Source of the DNA: Clostridia bacterium
GTDB taxonomy: Bacteria > Bacillota > Clostridia > Christensenellales > Borkfalkiaceae
Length of the DNA: 64,000 bases
NCBI GenBank assembly: GCA_017626305.1
Contig: JAGAIW010000143.1
Location: forward strand, 31,330 to 95,329
Direction: 5' to 3'
In this document: piece after piece, positions 53,873 through 61,103 of the stretch
Numbering within the stretch: position 1 is the stretch's first letter
How the letters are laid out: each line of letters starts with the position of its first letter
Notes under the pieces: generated by a model
The model's input: the letters and a program-made list of their open reading frames with translations, nothing else
What the model was told of the DNA's origin: nothing
Database searches by the model: none
Position numbers and translations under genes: made by a program

Positions 53873-54205
53873 ATGGATAAAACTATGATTGCGTACTGTG
53901 GTACTTACTGCGGCGTATGCGAATGGAGAGAGGCAACGGGTTGTAAGGGGTGTAAAGCAAACGCAGGGAAAATGTTTTGGGGTGAGTGCGACAAAGCAAA
54001 ATGCTGTATAAGCAAGGGTTTGGGGCATTGTGGAGAATGTAGTGAATTGCCTTGCGGAATGTTGCAGGATTTATTTAACGATCCCGAACACGGCGACGGT
54101 GGGGCAAGACTTCGGAATTTGCAGAATTGGAAGAACGGAAGATTTACCTATGAGAAATTAGGTGAGCTTGCACAAGATAGCACGAAGAGTGAGAAAAAGG
54201 ATTAA
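53873..54205 (+). CDS. DUF3795 domain protein, Cys-rich
   Basis: 110 residues. The DUF3795 pattern is clear: 'IAYCGTYCGVCEWREATGC', 'GCKAN', 'CDKAKCCISKGLGHCGEC' and 'LPCGMLQ'. Eleven or more Cys in the first 65 residues suggest metal binding; the function of the family is unknown. AAAGGAGAAAGGGCTT is a strong ribosome site. The end overlaps the leader of the next gene. Confidence 0.85.
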   Translation: MDKTMIAYCGTYCGVCEWREATGCKGCKANAGKMFWGECDKAKCCISKGLGHCGECSELPCGMLQDLFNDPEHGDGGARLRNLQNWKNGRFTYEKLGELAQDSTKSEKKD

Positions 54206-54224
54206 CAGTCAGGAGAGTAAAAGT

Positions 54225-54734
54225 ATGAAATTTTTAATTGTCGTAGATATGCAAAAGGATTTTATCACAGGTAGTTTAGGTAGTAAGTTGGCAACGGCGA
54301 TTGTTCAAAACGTTGTAAAAAAGGTCGAAAATTTTGACGGAACGGTTATTTTTACGAGAGATACGCATAGCGTAGATTATTTGCAAACGCAGGAAGGGCG
54401 CAATCTGCCCGTAGAACATTGTGTAAAGGACACGGAGGGTTGGGAAATCTGCGATGAATTAAAACCGTATGCAAAAACGGTCATAGATAAAATAACATTT
54501 GGAAGTATCGAGCTTCCAAACGTATTGAAAGAGTACGGTCATAGTATAGAAGAAATCGAGCTTTGTGGATTGTGTACCGATATTTGCGTTATATCCAACG
54601 CTATGATATTAAAAGCAACGTTCCCTGAAACGAAAATATCCGTTGATGCACAATGTTGTGCAGGGGTAACGGTAGAAAGTCACGAAACGGCACTTAACGC
54701 GATGAAAGCTGTTCAAATCGAGATTAAGAGGTAA
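54225..54734 (+). CDS. Cysteine hydrolase, isochorismatase/nicotinamidase family
   Basis: 169 residues from ATG 54225, after AGGAGAGTAAAAGT. The catalytic triad is visible: Asp9 in 'IVVDMQKDF', a Lys near 83-86 in 'KTVIDKITFGS', and the nucleophile Cys in 'LCGLCTDICVISNA' near 125-131. Nicotinamidase-like length and 'TRDTHSVDYLQT' suggest a role in NAD salvage, but the substrate is uncertain. It runs 3 bp ahead of a flavodoxin-like oxidoreductase. Confidence 0.85.
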   Translation: MKFLIVVDMQKDFITGSLGSKLATAIVQNVVKKVENFDGTVIFTRDTHSVDYLQTQEGRNLPVEHCVKDTEGWEICDELKPYAKTVIDKITFGSIELPNVLKEYGHSIEEIELCGLCTDICVISNAMILKATFPETKISVDAQCCAGVTVESHETALNAMKAVQIEIKR

Positions 54735-54737
54735 GAT

Positions 54738-55316
54738 ATGAAAAAACTGTTATATATCGACGGGTGTATAAGAGATGAACTGTCGCGAACGAAAAAGATA
54801 GCTACGCCGATCATAAACGCGTTAAAAGAAAAATACGACGTGGAAACGTTTGTGTTAAACGATATGAATTTGTCTGTTGTGCAAAAAGAGCTTATAACAA
54901 AGCGAAATAACGGAGAAATAGACAAGGAAGTTATATCGTGGGCTGAAATGGTAAGGGATGCGGATAGAATAGTAATCTCCGCGCCGTTTTGGGATATGTC
55001 TATTCCTGCTGCATTGAAAAACTTTATAGAACTCTGTTCGATTTTTGACGTAACATTTAAGTCAAACGACAAGACTTGTTATGGGAATTGCAAAGCGGAA
55101 AAAATGCTTTTTATAACCACACGCGGTATGGATATTGATACAGGGAGTAATCTTGAACAAGCAACGCCGTATTTGAAAGCATTATCTTGGTTGTGGGGGA
55201 TAGGCGATTTATTCGTCGTATCAGCGCAAAATATGGATTATGTTTCCGAACAAGAAATTGAAAACAAAATCAACATAGCCATAGCAGATGGATTAAAAAT
55301 CGTTAAAGAATTTTAA
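54738..55316 (+). CDS. Flavodoxin-fold NAD(P)H oxidoreductase (azoreductase-like)
   Basis: 192 residues with the azoreductase/NQO-like order: 'LLYIDGCIRDELSRTKKIA' (phosphate loop), 'ADRIVISAPFWDMSIPAALK' (FMN site), then 'FITTRGMD'. It should bind FMN and reduce quinones or azo compounds with NAD(P)H. GATTAAGAGGTAAGAT is its ribosome site. It is cotranscribed with the isochorismatase-like gene. Confidence 0.82.
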   Translation: MKKLLYIDGCIRDELSRTKKIATPIINALKEKYDVETFVLNDMNLSVVQKELITKRNNGEIDKEVISWAEMVRDADRIVISAPFWDMSIPAALKNFIELCSIFDVTFKSNDKTCYGNCKAEKMLFITTRGMDIDTGSNLEQATPYLKALSWLWGIGDLFVVSAQNMDYVSEQEIENKINIAIADGLKIVKEF

Positions 55317-55355
55317 TTAAAGCAATTATTAGTTTTTAGTGTGTATAGATACCTA

Positions 55356-55394
55356 TTCTACAATTTATAGAGGGTTTTCTACGGTATGTAGTGG
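55356..55394 (+). promoter_or_regulatory. Two direct 18-bp palindromic operator half-sites
   Basis: TTCTACAATTTATAGAGG (55356-55373) and TTCTACGGTATGTAGTGG (55377-55394) are repeats of each other, each roughly CTAC-N5-GTAG, spaced 21 bp (two helical turns). The second overlaps the -35 position of the extended -10 TGCTATAAT at 55413-55421. They look like binding sites for a dimeric regulator of the next gene. Confidence 0.6.
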
Positions 55395-55412
55395 TGTTGG
55401 ATATGGGAGATA

Positions 55413-55421
55413 TGCTATAAT
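55413..55421 (+). promoter_or_regulatory. Extended -10 promoter of the HTH-membrane gene
   Basis: TGCTATAAT, 31 bp before the ATG at 55452; the -35 region is covered by the palindromic repeats. Confidence 0.6.
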
Positions 55422-55451
55422 AGATTGCAAATAAAGATACGAGGTAATAAG

Positions 55452-56099
55452 ATGAAAGATATTATAGCGACACGAAGAAAAGAGCTTGGATACACTCAAC
55501 AGCAGCTTGCCGATAAATTGAACGTATCTGATAAAGTCGTTTCAAAATGGGAAACGGGTCGTAGCTTGCCCGACACTTCGATGCTGAACGATTTAGCCGA
55601 AGTTTTGGAAATATCGGTGAACGAGCTTTTGAAATCAGATAACGTAAGCAAAACAACTGTAAAAGAAACCTTTATTACGGAAACAGGAACAAAGTACAAA
55701 AATACGTTTATTATCACAATGGCAATACAGCTCATCGCTGTTATTTTAATTTCAGTAGGTCGCATTACAAGACGAACCGCGCAATACGATTATGATAAGG
55801 CAAGAACGATATTTTTTATATTAACGCTTATTGCCGTTCTTGTGGAGATCGGTACAATCACCTACTATATTGTAATGCGAAACAATCTGCTTAATAAGTA
55901 TCCTACAAGTACAGCGTTAGATAAGCAATATATAAACCGTCTTTTATGGTGTACCTATCCTTTGGTCTTTGCAGTAATGCTTGTATTTGTAATATGTCAC
56001 GGATTGGAATTTTACGAGCAGATCATAACCGCATTGATTTTTGGTATGCTTTTCGTTATTCCTTTTATTCTTGGCTATCTTTGGAATAAAAAAAGATAA
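55452..56099 (+). CDS. Membrane-bound XRE-type regulator
   Basis: 215 residues from ATG 55452 (ACGAGGTAATAAG before it). An N-terminal HTH (about 1-60, 'GYTQQQLADKLNVSDKVVSK' then 'WETGRSLPDTSMLNDLAEVL') is followed by four membrane helices at about 80-100, 115-140, 165-185 and 190-208. Regulators of this build are common in Clostridia and may sense membrane or antibiotic stress. Probably autoregulated through the operators at 55356. Confidence 0.82.
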   Translation: MKDIIATRRKELGYTQQQLADKLNVSDKVVSKWETGRSLPDTSMLNDLAEVLEISVNELLKSDNVSKTTVKETFITETGTKYKNTFIITMAIQLIAVILISVGRITRRTAQYDYDKARTIFFILTLIAVLVEIGTITYYIVMRNNLLNKYPTSTALDKQYINRLLWCTYPLVFAVMLVFVICHGLEFYEQIITALIFGMLFVIPFILGYLWNKKR

Positions 56100-56193
56100 T
56101 AATGAAATTCATAAAAACTGTCCTAATAAGGGCAGTTTTTTATATTGAAAGAATAAAAGTGATGATTTTCTTCCTTTGAGATATAAGAAGAAC

Positions 56194-56222
56194 TTGATTT
56201 TTTTTTGAAAAACCGCTATAAT
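56194..56222 (+). promoter_or_regulatory. Promoter of structured RNA copy 2
   Basis: TTGATT (56194-56199), 17-bp spacer, TATAAT (56217-56222), six bases before P1, the same layout as copy 1. Confidence 0.85.
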
Positions 56223-56227
56223 GATAA

Positions 56228-56430
56228 TGCGACGATTTATTTTGAATAATAGGAGTATTTTTTCTGCTACATTTGTATATGAATTTAGACGGTATAGTTC
56301 TCGGTAGAATTATATCTGATCGTTGGTTATACAAATCCGTCTAAATGGTAGTAGTGTAATTCAAAATAAGTTGTCGCAGACTTTCGAGAGGGTATATTTT
56401 CTGCAATGCCGTCTCGTAAGGGGCGGCATC
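56228..56430 (+). ncRNA. Structured non-coding RNA, copy 2 (unassigned class)
   Basis: Same architecture as 49164-49378 with different helix sequences. P1: 56228-56246 with 56360-56378 (19 bp, two G-T pairs). Junction loop TAATAGGAGTATTTTTTC (56247-56264). P2: CTGCTAC 56264-56270 with 56348-56354. P3: ATTTAGACGG 56283-56292 with 56337-56346. P4: 56291-56301 with 56306-56316, loop CGGT. Then ATCTGATCG, and TG between P3 and P2 as in copy 1. ATTTGTATA (56271-56279) can pair with TATACAAAT (56328-56336), crossing P3. At the 3' end ATGCCG (56406-56411) pairs with CGGCAT (56424-56429) and the loop TCTCG pairs with CGAGA (56385-56389). The 600-bp gap 56100-56703 holds no gene. Confidence 0.85.
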
Positions 56431-56457
56431 TTTGATAAAACTCAAAAATAAAGGCAA

Positions 56458-56510
56458 GAGCCGCTGAAAAGCACAATAAGTGTTTTTCAATGGCTCGTTT
56501 TGCTTTTTAT
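56458..56510 (+). terminator. Hairpin terminator after RNA copy 2
   Basis: GAGCC / GGCTC and TGAAAA.CAC / GTG.TTTTCA form a two-part stem with an AATAA loop, then GTTTTGCTTTTT. The RNA itself lacks a long T run, so this may be the actual end of its transcript. Confidence 0.7.
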
Positions 56511-56562
56511 GGCAATATTTTAATGGTAAAAGTGAAATCTTGCCGATACACATATCAAGGAC

Positions 56563-56591
56563 TTGAAAAAATTTAGAAATTTTGCTATAAT
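56563..56591 (+). promoter_or_regulatory. Promoter of the ECF sigma gene
   Basis: TTGAAA (56563-56568), 17-bp spacer, TATAAT (56586-56591), leaving a leader of about 105 bases. Confidence 0.7.
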
Positions 56592-56703
56592 AAAAAAACA
56601 AAAAATGTTGCAAAAAAAGTTGATTTTATTTCGTCTTATTTATGAGAGAGTGAAAAGTGGATTTTTCATAGGTAGGCGAATGACTTAATATAGAGCGAGA
56701 AAT

Positions 56704-57249
56704 ATGAAAAATCCAAAGGAAACAGCACAAAAAAGAAAATTTCAAAAGCTGATGCGGGAAATACGCGAAAATCCTAACGTCGGCTTGGAAAAATTTTATA
56801 ATACATATGGTAAAATCGTGCAGATAACCGCAAGAACGATTTGTCGCTCGTTAGATCAGGCAGACGTAGTTATCAATGCAGTTTTGATAAAAGTATGGCA
56901 AATGGCGCAGGAAAACACCGTGATAGATAATCCCGAAGGGTGGGTTTATATCATTACGGCAAATACCGCGAAAGATGCGTTGAAAGAAAAAACGTTTTTG
57001 CCTTTGTATGATACGGTCGCTGATGAAAAAGATGCCGTGCAGGAACTGATTTCCGAAGATGCGTTTTATTCGATGATAGATATACTTTCGGAAGAAGAAA
57101 AAACGTTGATGATTAAAAAGTTTATTGAAAAACTTACCTTTCGTGAAATCGCGGAAGAACAGGGGAAAAATATTAACGCTATATCGGCGGTTTATTATCG
57201 CGCGTTAGAAAAGGTTAAGAAATTCTTGGAGGAACAAAATGGAGATTAA
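56704..57249 (+). CDS. ECF-type RNA polymerase sigma factor
   Basis: 181 residues. Sigma region 2 lies at about 28-95 ('VGLEKFYNTYGKIVQITAR' and 'LIKVWQMAQE', 'NPEGWVYIITANTAKDALKE'). Region 4 is at about 122-176 ('LSEEEKTLMIKKFIEKLTFR', then 'EIAEEQGKNINAISAVYYRA'). ECF factors act with a membrane anti-sigma factor; the next gene, overlapping by 11 bp, has that build. The ATG lacks a canonical ribosome site (GAGCGAGAAAT). Confidence 0.85.
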   Translation: MKNPKETAQKRKFQKLMREIRENPNVGLEKFYNTYGKIVQITARTICRSLDQADVVINAVLIKVWQMAQENTVIDNPEGWVYIITANTAKDALKEKTFLPLYDTVADEKDAVQELISEDAFYSMIDILSEEEKTLMIKKFIEKLTFREIAEEQGKNINAISAVYYRALEKVKKFLEEQNGD

Positions 57250-58015
57250 AGACGTAGAAAAGAGGTTTGAAGAAGCCGCTGATAATATGGAACTACGTTC
57301 TTTTTCCGAACGTTGGGAAATTATCAAAGACGACATAAAAATCCCACCGCAAAAGAAGAAAAGACCTTTGAGGAAATGGTTGCCCGCTGTTGCGGCTGCT
57401 TGTGTTGTAGCGATTAGTGGAGCGATTATTATTCCGATTGCGCTTAATAATCAACCAAGCGGAGAATTGTTTGCACCTAATGGTGGGACGAGTGTTCCGA
57501 CAACGCCAGAAGATAATTATGTTCCCGAAATGGGAAATGGTAATGAAGATGAAGTAACGTATTATATGTGGTCATCGTTAGGAGTGGCGGCATACGGGGA
57601 AAACGTAGAAGAATTATATCAACGATTATCGGCGGCAAACTTTGAAATAGTTGATGTTTCAGATTATTTCATAGCGGGTTCGACGTTGTTTTATATAACC
57701 GACGAAACAAGCAAAGAACAAGTTGTTAAGGGTTGTCAAATTTTATATATGGACGATGAAGATAATGCCACTTTTTATATGGATATGCAAGTCTATGATG
57801 ATTTTGTAAAAGTGGAAACTTGGACATATACTTCCGATATTGAAAGTCATTTCTATATGGCAAATCAAACCGAAGTCGAATATTGGTGTACAGATTTTGA
57901 CGGAGAAACCTATGTATATAGAATCAGAGCAAGATATAAAAACTTGAATTATTATATTGAATATATTTGCTTTGATGAAAATATAGAGCCGTTTTTAGAC
58001 GAGTTCTTCAAATAA
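57239..58015 (+). CDS. Anti-sigma-factor-like single-pass membrane protein
   Basis: 258 residues: an N-terminal cytoplasmic segment of about 47 residues, one membrane helix at about 49-71 ('WLPAVAAACVVAISGAIIIP'), a Pro/Gly-rich linker and an outside domain of about 150 residues with unknown fold. Position and topology fit the anti-sigma partner of the ECF factor, although no zinc-binding HxxxCxxC motif is present. AAGAAATTCTTGGAGGAACAA inside the sigma gene supplies its ribosome site (GGAGG). Confidence 0.75.
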   Translation: MEIKDVEKRFEEAADNMELRSFSERWEIIKDDIKIPPQKKKRPLRKWLPAVAAACVVAISGAIIIPIALNNQPSGELFAPNGGTSVPTTPEDNYVPEMGNGNEDEVTYYMWSSLGVAAYGENVEELYQRLSAANFEIVDVSDYFIAGSTLFYITDETSKEQVVKGCQILYMDDEDNATFYMDMQVYDDFVKVETWTYTSDIESHFYMANQTEVEYWCTDFDGETYVYRIRARYKNLNYYIEYICFDENIEPFLDEFFK

Positions 58016-58023
58016 AGTAAAAG

Positions 58024-58068
58024 GCACGTTGAGTAACGGTTTATACGTTATTCAGCGTGCTTTTGTCT
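58024..58068 (+). terminator. Intrinsic terminator of the sigma operon
   Basis: GCACGTTGAGTAACG (58024-58038) pairs with CGTTATTCAGCGTGC (58046-58060), followed by TTTTGTCTTTT. Confidence 0.88.
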
Positions 58069-58081
58069 TTTATAAGAAAAA

Positions 58082-58110
58082 TTGACTATTTCAGCAAAAA
58101 AAATTAAAAT
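58082..58110 (+). promoter_or_regulatory. Promoter of the lipoprotein cluster
   Basis: TTGACT (58082-58087), 17-bp spacer, TAAAAT (58105-58110). It is an ordinary housekeeping-type promoter, with no ECF-type AAC motif. Confidence 0.7.
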
Positions 58111-58175
58111 TCAATCGTCTTATTAGTGGAAATGGTAAACGTTCTTTATGCAATAAAGAATGGAGGAAAATTGTT

Positions 58176-59171
58176 ATGAAGAAAATTAAAAAATTATTAT
58201 CAATCGGGCTTGCGGTTTTGCTTATGCTTTGTATGGGTTTAGGCTTGGTCGGGTGCGAGTATAAGTGGGAAATAGAAGAAAAAAAGATTTTTGACGTCGC
58301 AGACAAAATAACAAAACACCCTGATTATGCTTTGATTAACGACTATGAGTATCGTTCGGCAGAAAAAGCGGTGGTATGGGAAGATTTGATAGAAGAAAAA
58401 ATAAAAGCAGATGGAAAAAACATTGAAAGCACGTCTTGCCGTACAGCCCTTTATTTGCAAGAATCGAACAAGACGGAGGGTGGATTTGTTGCTTTTACAT
58501 ATAAATATGGCAAAGATAAGTCCTTGTTAGGATTAAATAAAAACAACCAAAAGTATGCTATTGGTACAATATCTTTAGATGATTACTCTTTCAAAATCCA
58601 TTATTTGAATCTTTCGTATTCAAAGTTTTATATATTTCAAATTTCCGAAACACATTTTTGTTGTACTGCCGAAGACGATGACACGACGGTATATGTGTTA
58701 CTAAATCGAAAAAGTGGAAAGATAGAACAAACATTTGATGAGCTTGATTCAGTAAATGAAAACTTTACGGGTACTCTTACTCAAATTTACAATCAAAGTT
58801 TCTACACGGAAAACGAAATTGTTTATACTATCGCTCGTATGAGTAATCAAGGGATTTTAAGAAAGAAAGACGACAAGACGGAGTTCTATACCCCTTCTTA
58901 TGAGCGTGTTATGGAAAAGAGCGAAGAATTAAAGCAAATTAACGAGGTTGCTAATGCAAACAATTATGAAGTAACCGCCACGTTTATATCAAACGGTACA
59001 GAGTTGTTTGTGGTATTTTCAAAGGCTACCAGTATGTTTGGAGCGGAATGTCAACTTGTTCCTGTTGTTTTTCGTTGTGATACAAGTTTTGAAATCTTTG
59101 AATATATAGGTTGTATGTATAACGCTTCTATGTATTATCCCGAACGGTTGTCCGTTATTCGTATTGATTAA
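58176..59171 (+). CDS. Lipoprotein of unknown function
   Basis: 331 residues. Lipoprotein signal peptide with the lipobox 'GLVGC' and lipidated Cys27. The mature part is polar, with beta-strand-like stretches and no domain I recognise. Residues 1-18 of its signal peptide are almost identical to those of the next gene, also at DNA level (AATCGGGCTTGCGGTTTTGC), showing that the two signal regions are duplicates. GGAGGAAAATTGTT is its ribosome site. Confidence 0.78.
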   Translation: MKKIKKLLSIGLAVLLMLCMGLGLVGCEYKWEIEEKKIFDVADKITKHPDYALINDYEYRSAEKAVVWEDLIEEKIKADGKNIESTSCRTALYLQESNKTEGGFVAFTYKYGKDKSLLGLNKNNQKYAIGTISLDDYSFKIHYLNLSYSKFYIFQISETHFCCTAEDDDTTVYVLLNRKSGKIEQTFDELDSVNENFTGTLTQIYNQSFYTENEIVYTIARMSNQGILRKKDDKTEFYTPSYERVMEKSEELKQINEVANANNYEVTATFISNGTELFVVFSKATSMFGAECQLVPVVFRCDTSFEIFEYIGCMYNASMYYPERLSVIRID

Positions 59172-59186
59172 AAGGGAGAGAAAACA

Positions 59187-60629
59187 ATGAAAAAGATTAA
59201 AAAATTATTGACAATCGGGCTTGCGGTTTTGCTTATGCTTGGTATATGCTTATGTTTTACGGGTTGCGGAGTAGATCCGTATTATTTGGATACGTGGTAC
59301 TTGGGAAGTTATGCTGATGAATATGGGAATAGTCATAGCGTAGGTTATGATGATATAACGGCAACACACCTTTATTCCGACGATATTACTATACAGTATT
59401 TTGAAGATAAAACCTTTATTTTCAAGGAATTTGATAAGGAATATACAGGTACGTATACTTATAAAAAAGGCGCAGGAGAAACGTCGGTATCCCTTACTTT
59501 TTCCGATGGTACGAAAGGAAACGGTACTTGCGCACGATATATGTTCGACGGAGTATGGTATGTGGGGACGTTGCAAGTATTTGGAAAAGAATACCATTTT
59601 AGCGGAGAATGGGAAGAATGTTATAGTAGAAATACTCATTCATATACTCAAGTCGGGAATAATATTTTCAAGATGCTCCAAAAAGGACAAACGAAAAACA
59701 GCTATTTTAGTGGTTACGCCACCTTATACAAAGGTATCCTCGAATGTCGCGGCGAAGAATTTTGGTTTGTGCCGTGCAATTTAGATGATATAAATGAGCT
59801 TAATTTATCCCAAGCGTATGAATTATACACCTATGAGGTTGCGGGAGATTACTCCGTGCAACGGGGGGATAACGTATTACGAGAAGGAGAATGTTTTATC
59901 AATTACAGTTTTTATAAGGTTGCGTTAGGTTCGGGAAATTTTGAAACAAGAGATAGATACGCCGTTTGGTATTATGAAGATATTTTCAGAAAAATATATC
60001 CGTGGACGTTAGATTTAGAACAAGAAGACATTCTCTCTATTAGGGTGGAATATCGAGAAAATACTTCCCGTTCGTATTATAACGCGCAAATTTGGGAACA
60101 AGGCAGCGAACAACTGCAAGAATTTTACGAGTTGTTTTTGAACAATAATAACGTTGGAAACGTTCCACCGCTTGTGAGTGTAGCTTCTACGATGACATAT
60201 TATATAAATGTTGCGAATCAAACGCACACGGTTGTTTTGCAGGACGGTTGGACGGAAAACGATACTTGTCAAGGTTTTGTTGTAGACGGGCGCTTTTATC
60301 GTATTTACGCCGAAAAGCAATTAGATACCTGGCTCGACGGCGATTATTATTATGGATTAGAGAAAGAGAAGGAAGGTGCAAAGCTTTTTATAAGCGACGA
60401 ATACGTTAAGTCGTATAACGACTTATTAGACAAGATACTTTTTGTTTTTGATTATCATTATGAAGAAGCTTCTTCGGAATATGTATTGTTTTTTGGGGAA
60501 AATACTTTGGTTGTGTTAGACGAAAAACATTTTATATGGCAGAGTCCAATTTATGGGCAACAATATTGCGAAATTGTTGGCGACGTTGACTTTTCGCAAA
60601 TTTTTGAAGAATATCCAAGGGCAGAATAA
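59187..60629 (+). CDS. Lipoprotein of unknown function
   Basis: 480 residues. Signal peptide with lipobox 'CFTGC', lipidated Cys27. The N-terminal 130 residues ('GTYTYKKGAGETSVSLTFSD') look like a small beta-barrel (lipocalin-like, by inference). The C-terminus has 'LDEKHFIWQSPIYG' and 'VGDVDFSQIFEEYP', which recur in the lipoprotein at 61104. It starts 15 bp after the first lipoprotein gene with AAAAGGGAGAGAAAACA before it. Confidence 0.78.
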   Translation: MKKIKKLLTIGLAVLLMLGICLCFTGCGVDPYYLDTWYLGSYADEYGNSHSVGYDDITATHLYSDDITIQYFEDKTFIFKEFDKEYTGTYTYKKGAGETSVSLTFSDGTKGNGTCARYMFDGVWYVGTLQVFGKEYHFSGEWEECYSRNTHSYTQVGNNIFKMLQKGQTKNSYFSGYATLYKGILECRGEEFWFVPCNLDDINELNLSQAYELYTYEVAGDYSVQRGDNVLREGECFINYSFYKVALGSGNFETRDRYAVWYYEDIFRKIYPWTLDLEQEDILSIRVEYRENTSRSYYNAQIWEQGSEQLQEFYELFLNNNNVGNVPPLVSVASTMTYYINVANQTHTVVLQDGWTENDTCQGFVVDGRFYRIYAEKQLDTWLDGDYYYGLEKEKEGAKLFISDEYVKSYNDLLDKILFVFDYHYEEASSEYVLFFGENTLVVLDEKHFIWQSPIYGQQYCEIVGDVDFSQIFEEYPRAE

Positions 60630-60691
60630 AAGAAACATATTACATTTGTCGTGATATATAATTATAAAGCTTAAACAGTAAGGAAGTGCCA

Positions 60692-61090
60692 ATGAAAGAA
60701 AATATTTCAGCGTATATCCGTTCAACGTTGATCGGGCAGAGCGCAAAGATATGGATAAAAGAAAACCGTGTTTTGATTAAGGTTGGAAAAGATCAGGAAA
60801 TCAATTTTACCGCAACCGTAGGGAACTACGCTTTTAGCTATAATCAAGATTTGCTTGGCGGCGAGTATAAAACAGAAAACGGAAAAATTGTTTGTATCAA
60901 TCAAAAACCAACCGATTTTCAAAGCGGAGAAACGTACCTTATAGAAGATATAGATTTTTATACGGATATGCTTGGCGAAACGGAAATACACTTTGAGAAA
61001 GAATTTTCAATGTTGAGTGTATATTTGAAAACGCAAGACGGGAAATACTGTGATTTTACGCTTGAATCGGATACGATTATTGTAGGGTAA
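60692..61090 (+). CDS. Small protein of unknown function in the lipoprotein cluster
   Basis: 132 residues from ATG 60692 (TAAGGAAGTGCCA before it). No signal peptide or membrane helix, so cytoplasmic, unlike its neighbours. The composition suggests a beta-rich fold. No family recognised. It is 13 bp upstream of the next lipoprotein. Confidence 0.65.
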   Translation: MKENISAYIRSTLIGQSAKIWIKENRVLIKVGKDQEINFTATVGNYAFSYNQDLLGGEYKTENGKIVCINQKPTDFQSGETYLIEDIDFYTDMLGETEIHFEKEFSMLSVYLKTQDGKYCDFTLESDTIIVG

Positions 61091-61103
61091 AGGAGAAAAC
61101 GAT

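Noticed and set aside
56140..56613. Minus-strand frames (64 and 90 codons) around RNA copy 2
   Set aside because: They overlap the structured RNA and terminator, lack ribosome sites and show no conservation with the copy 1 locus.
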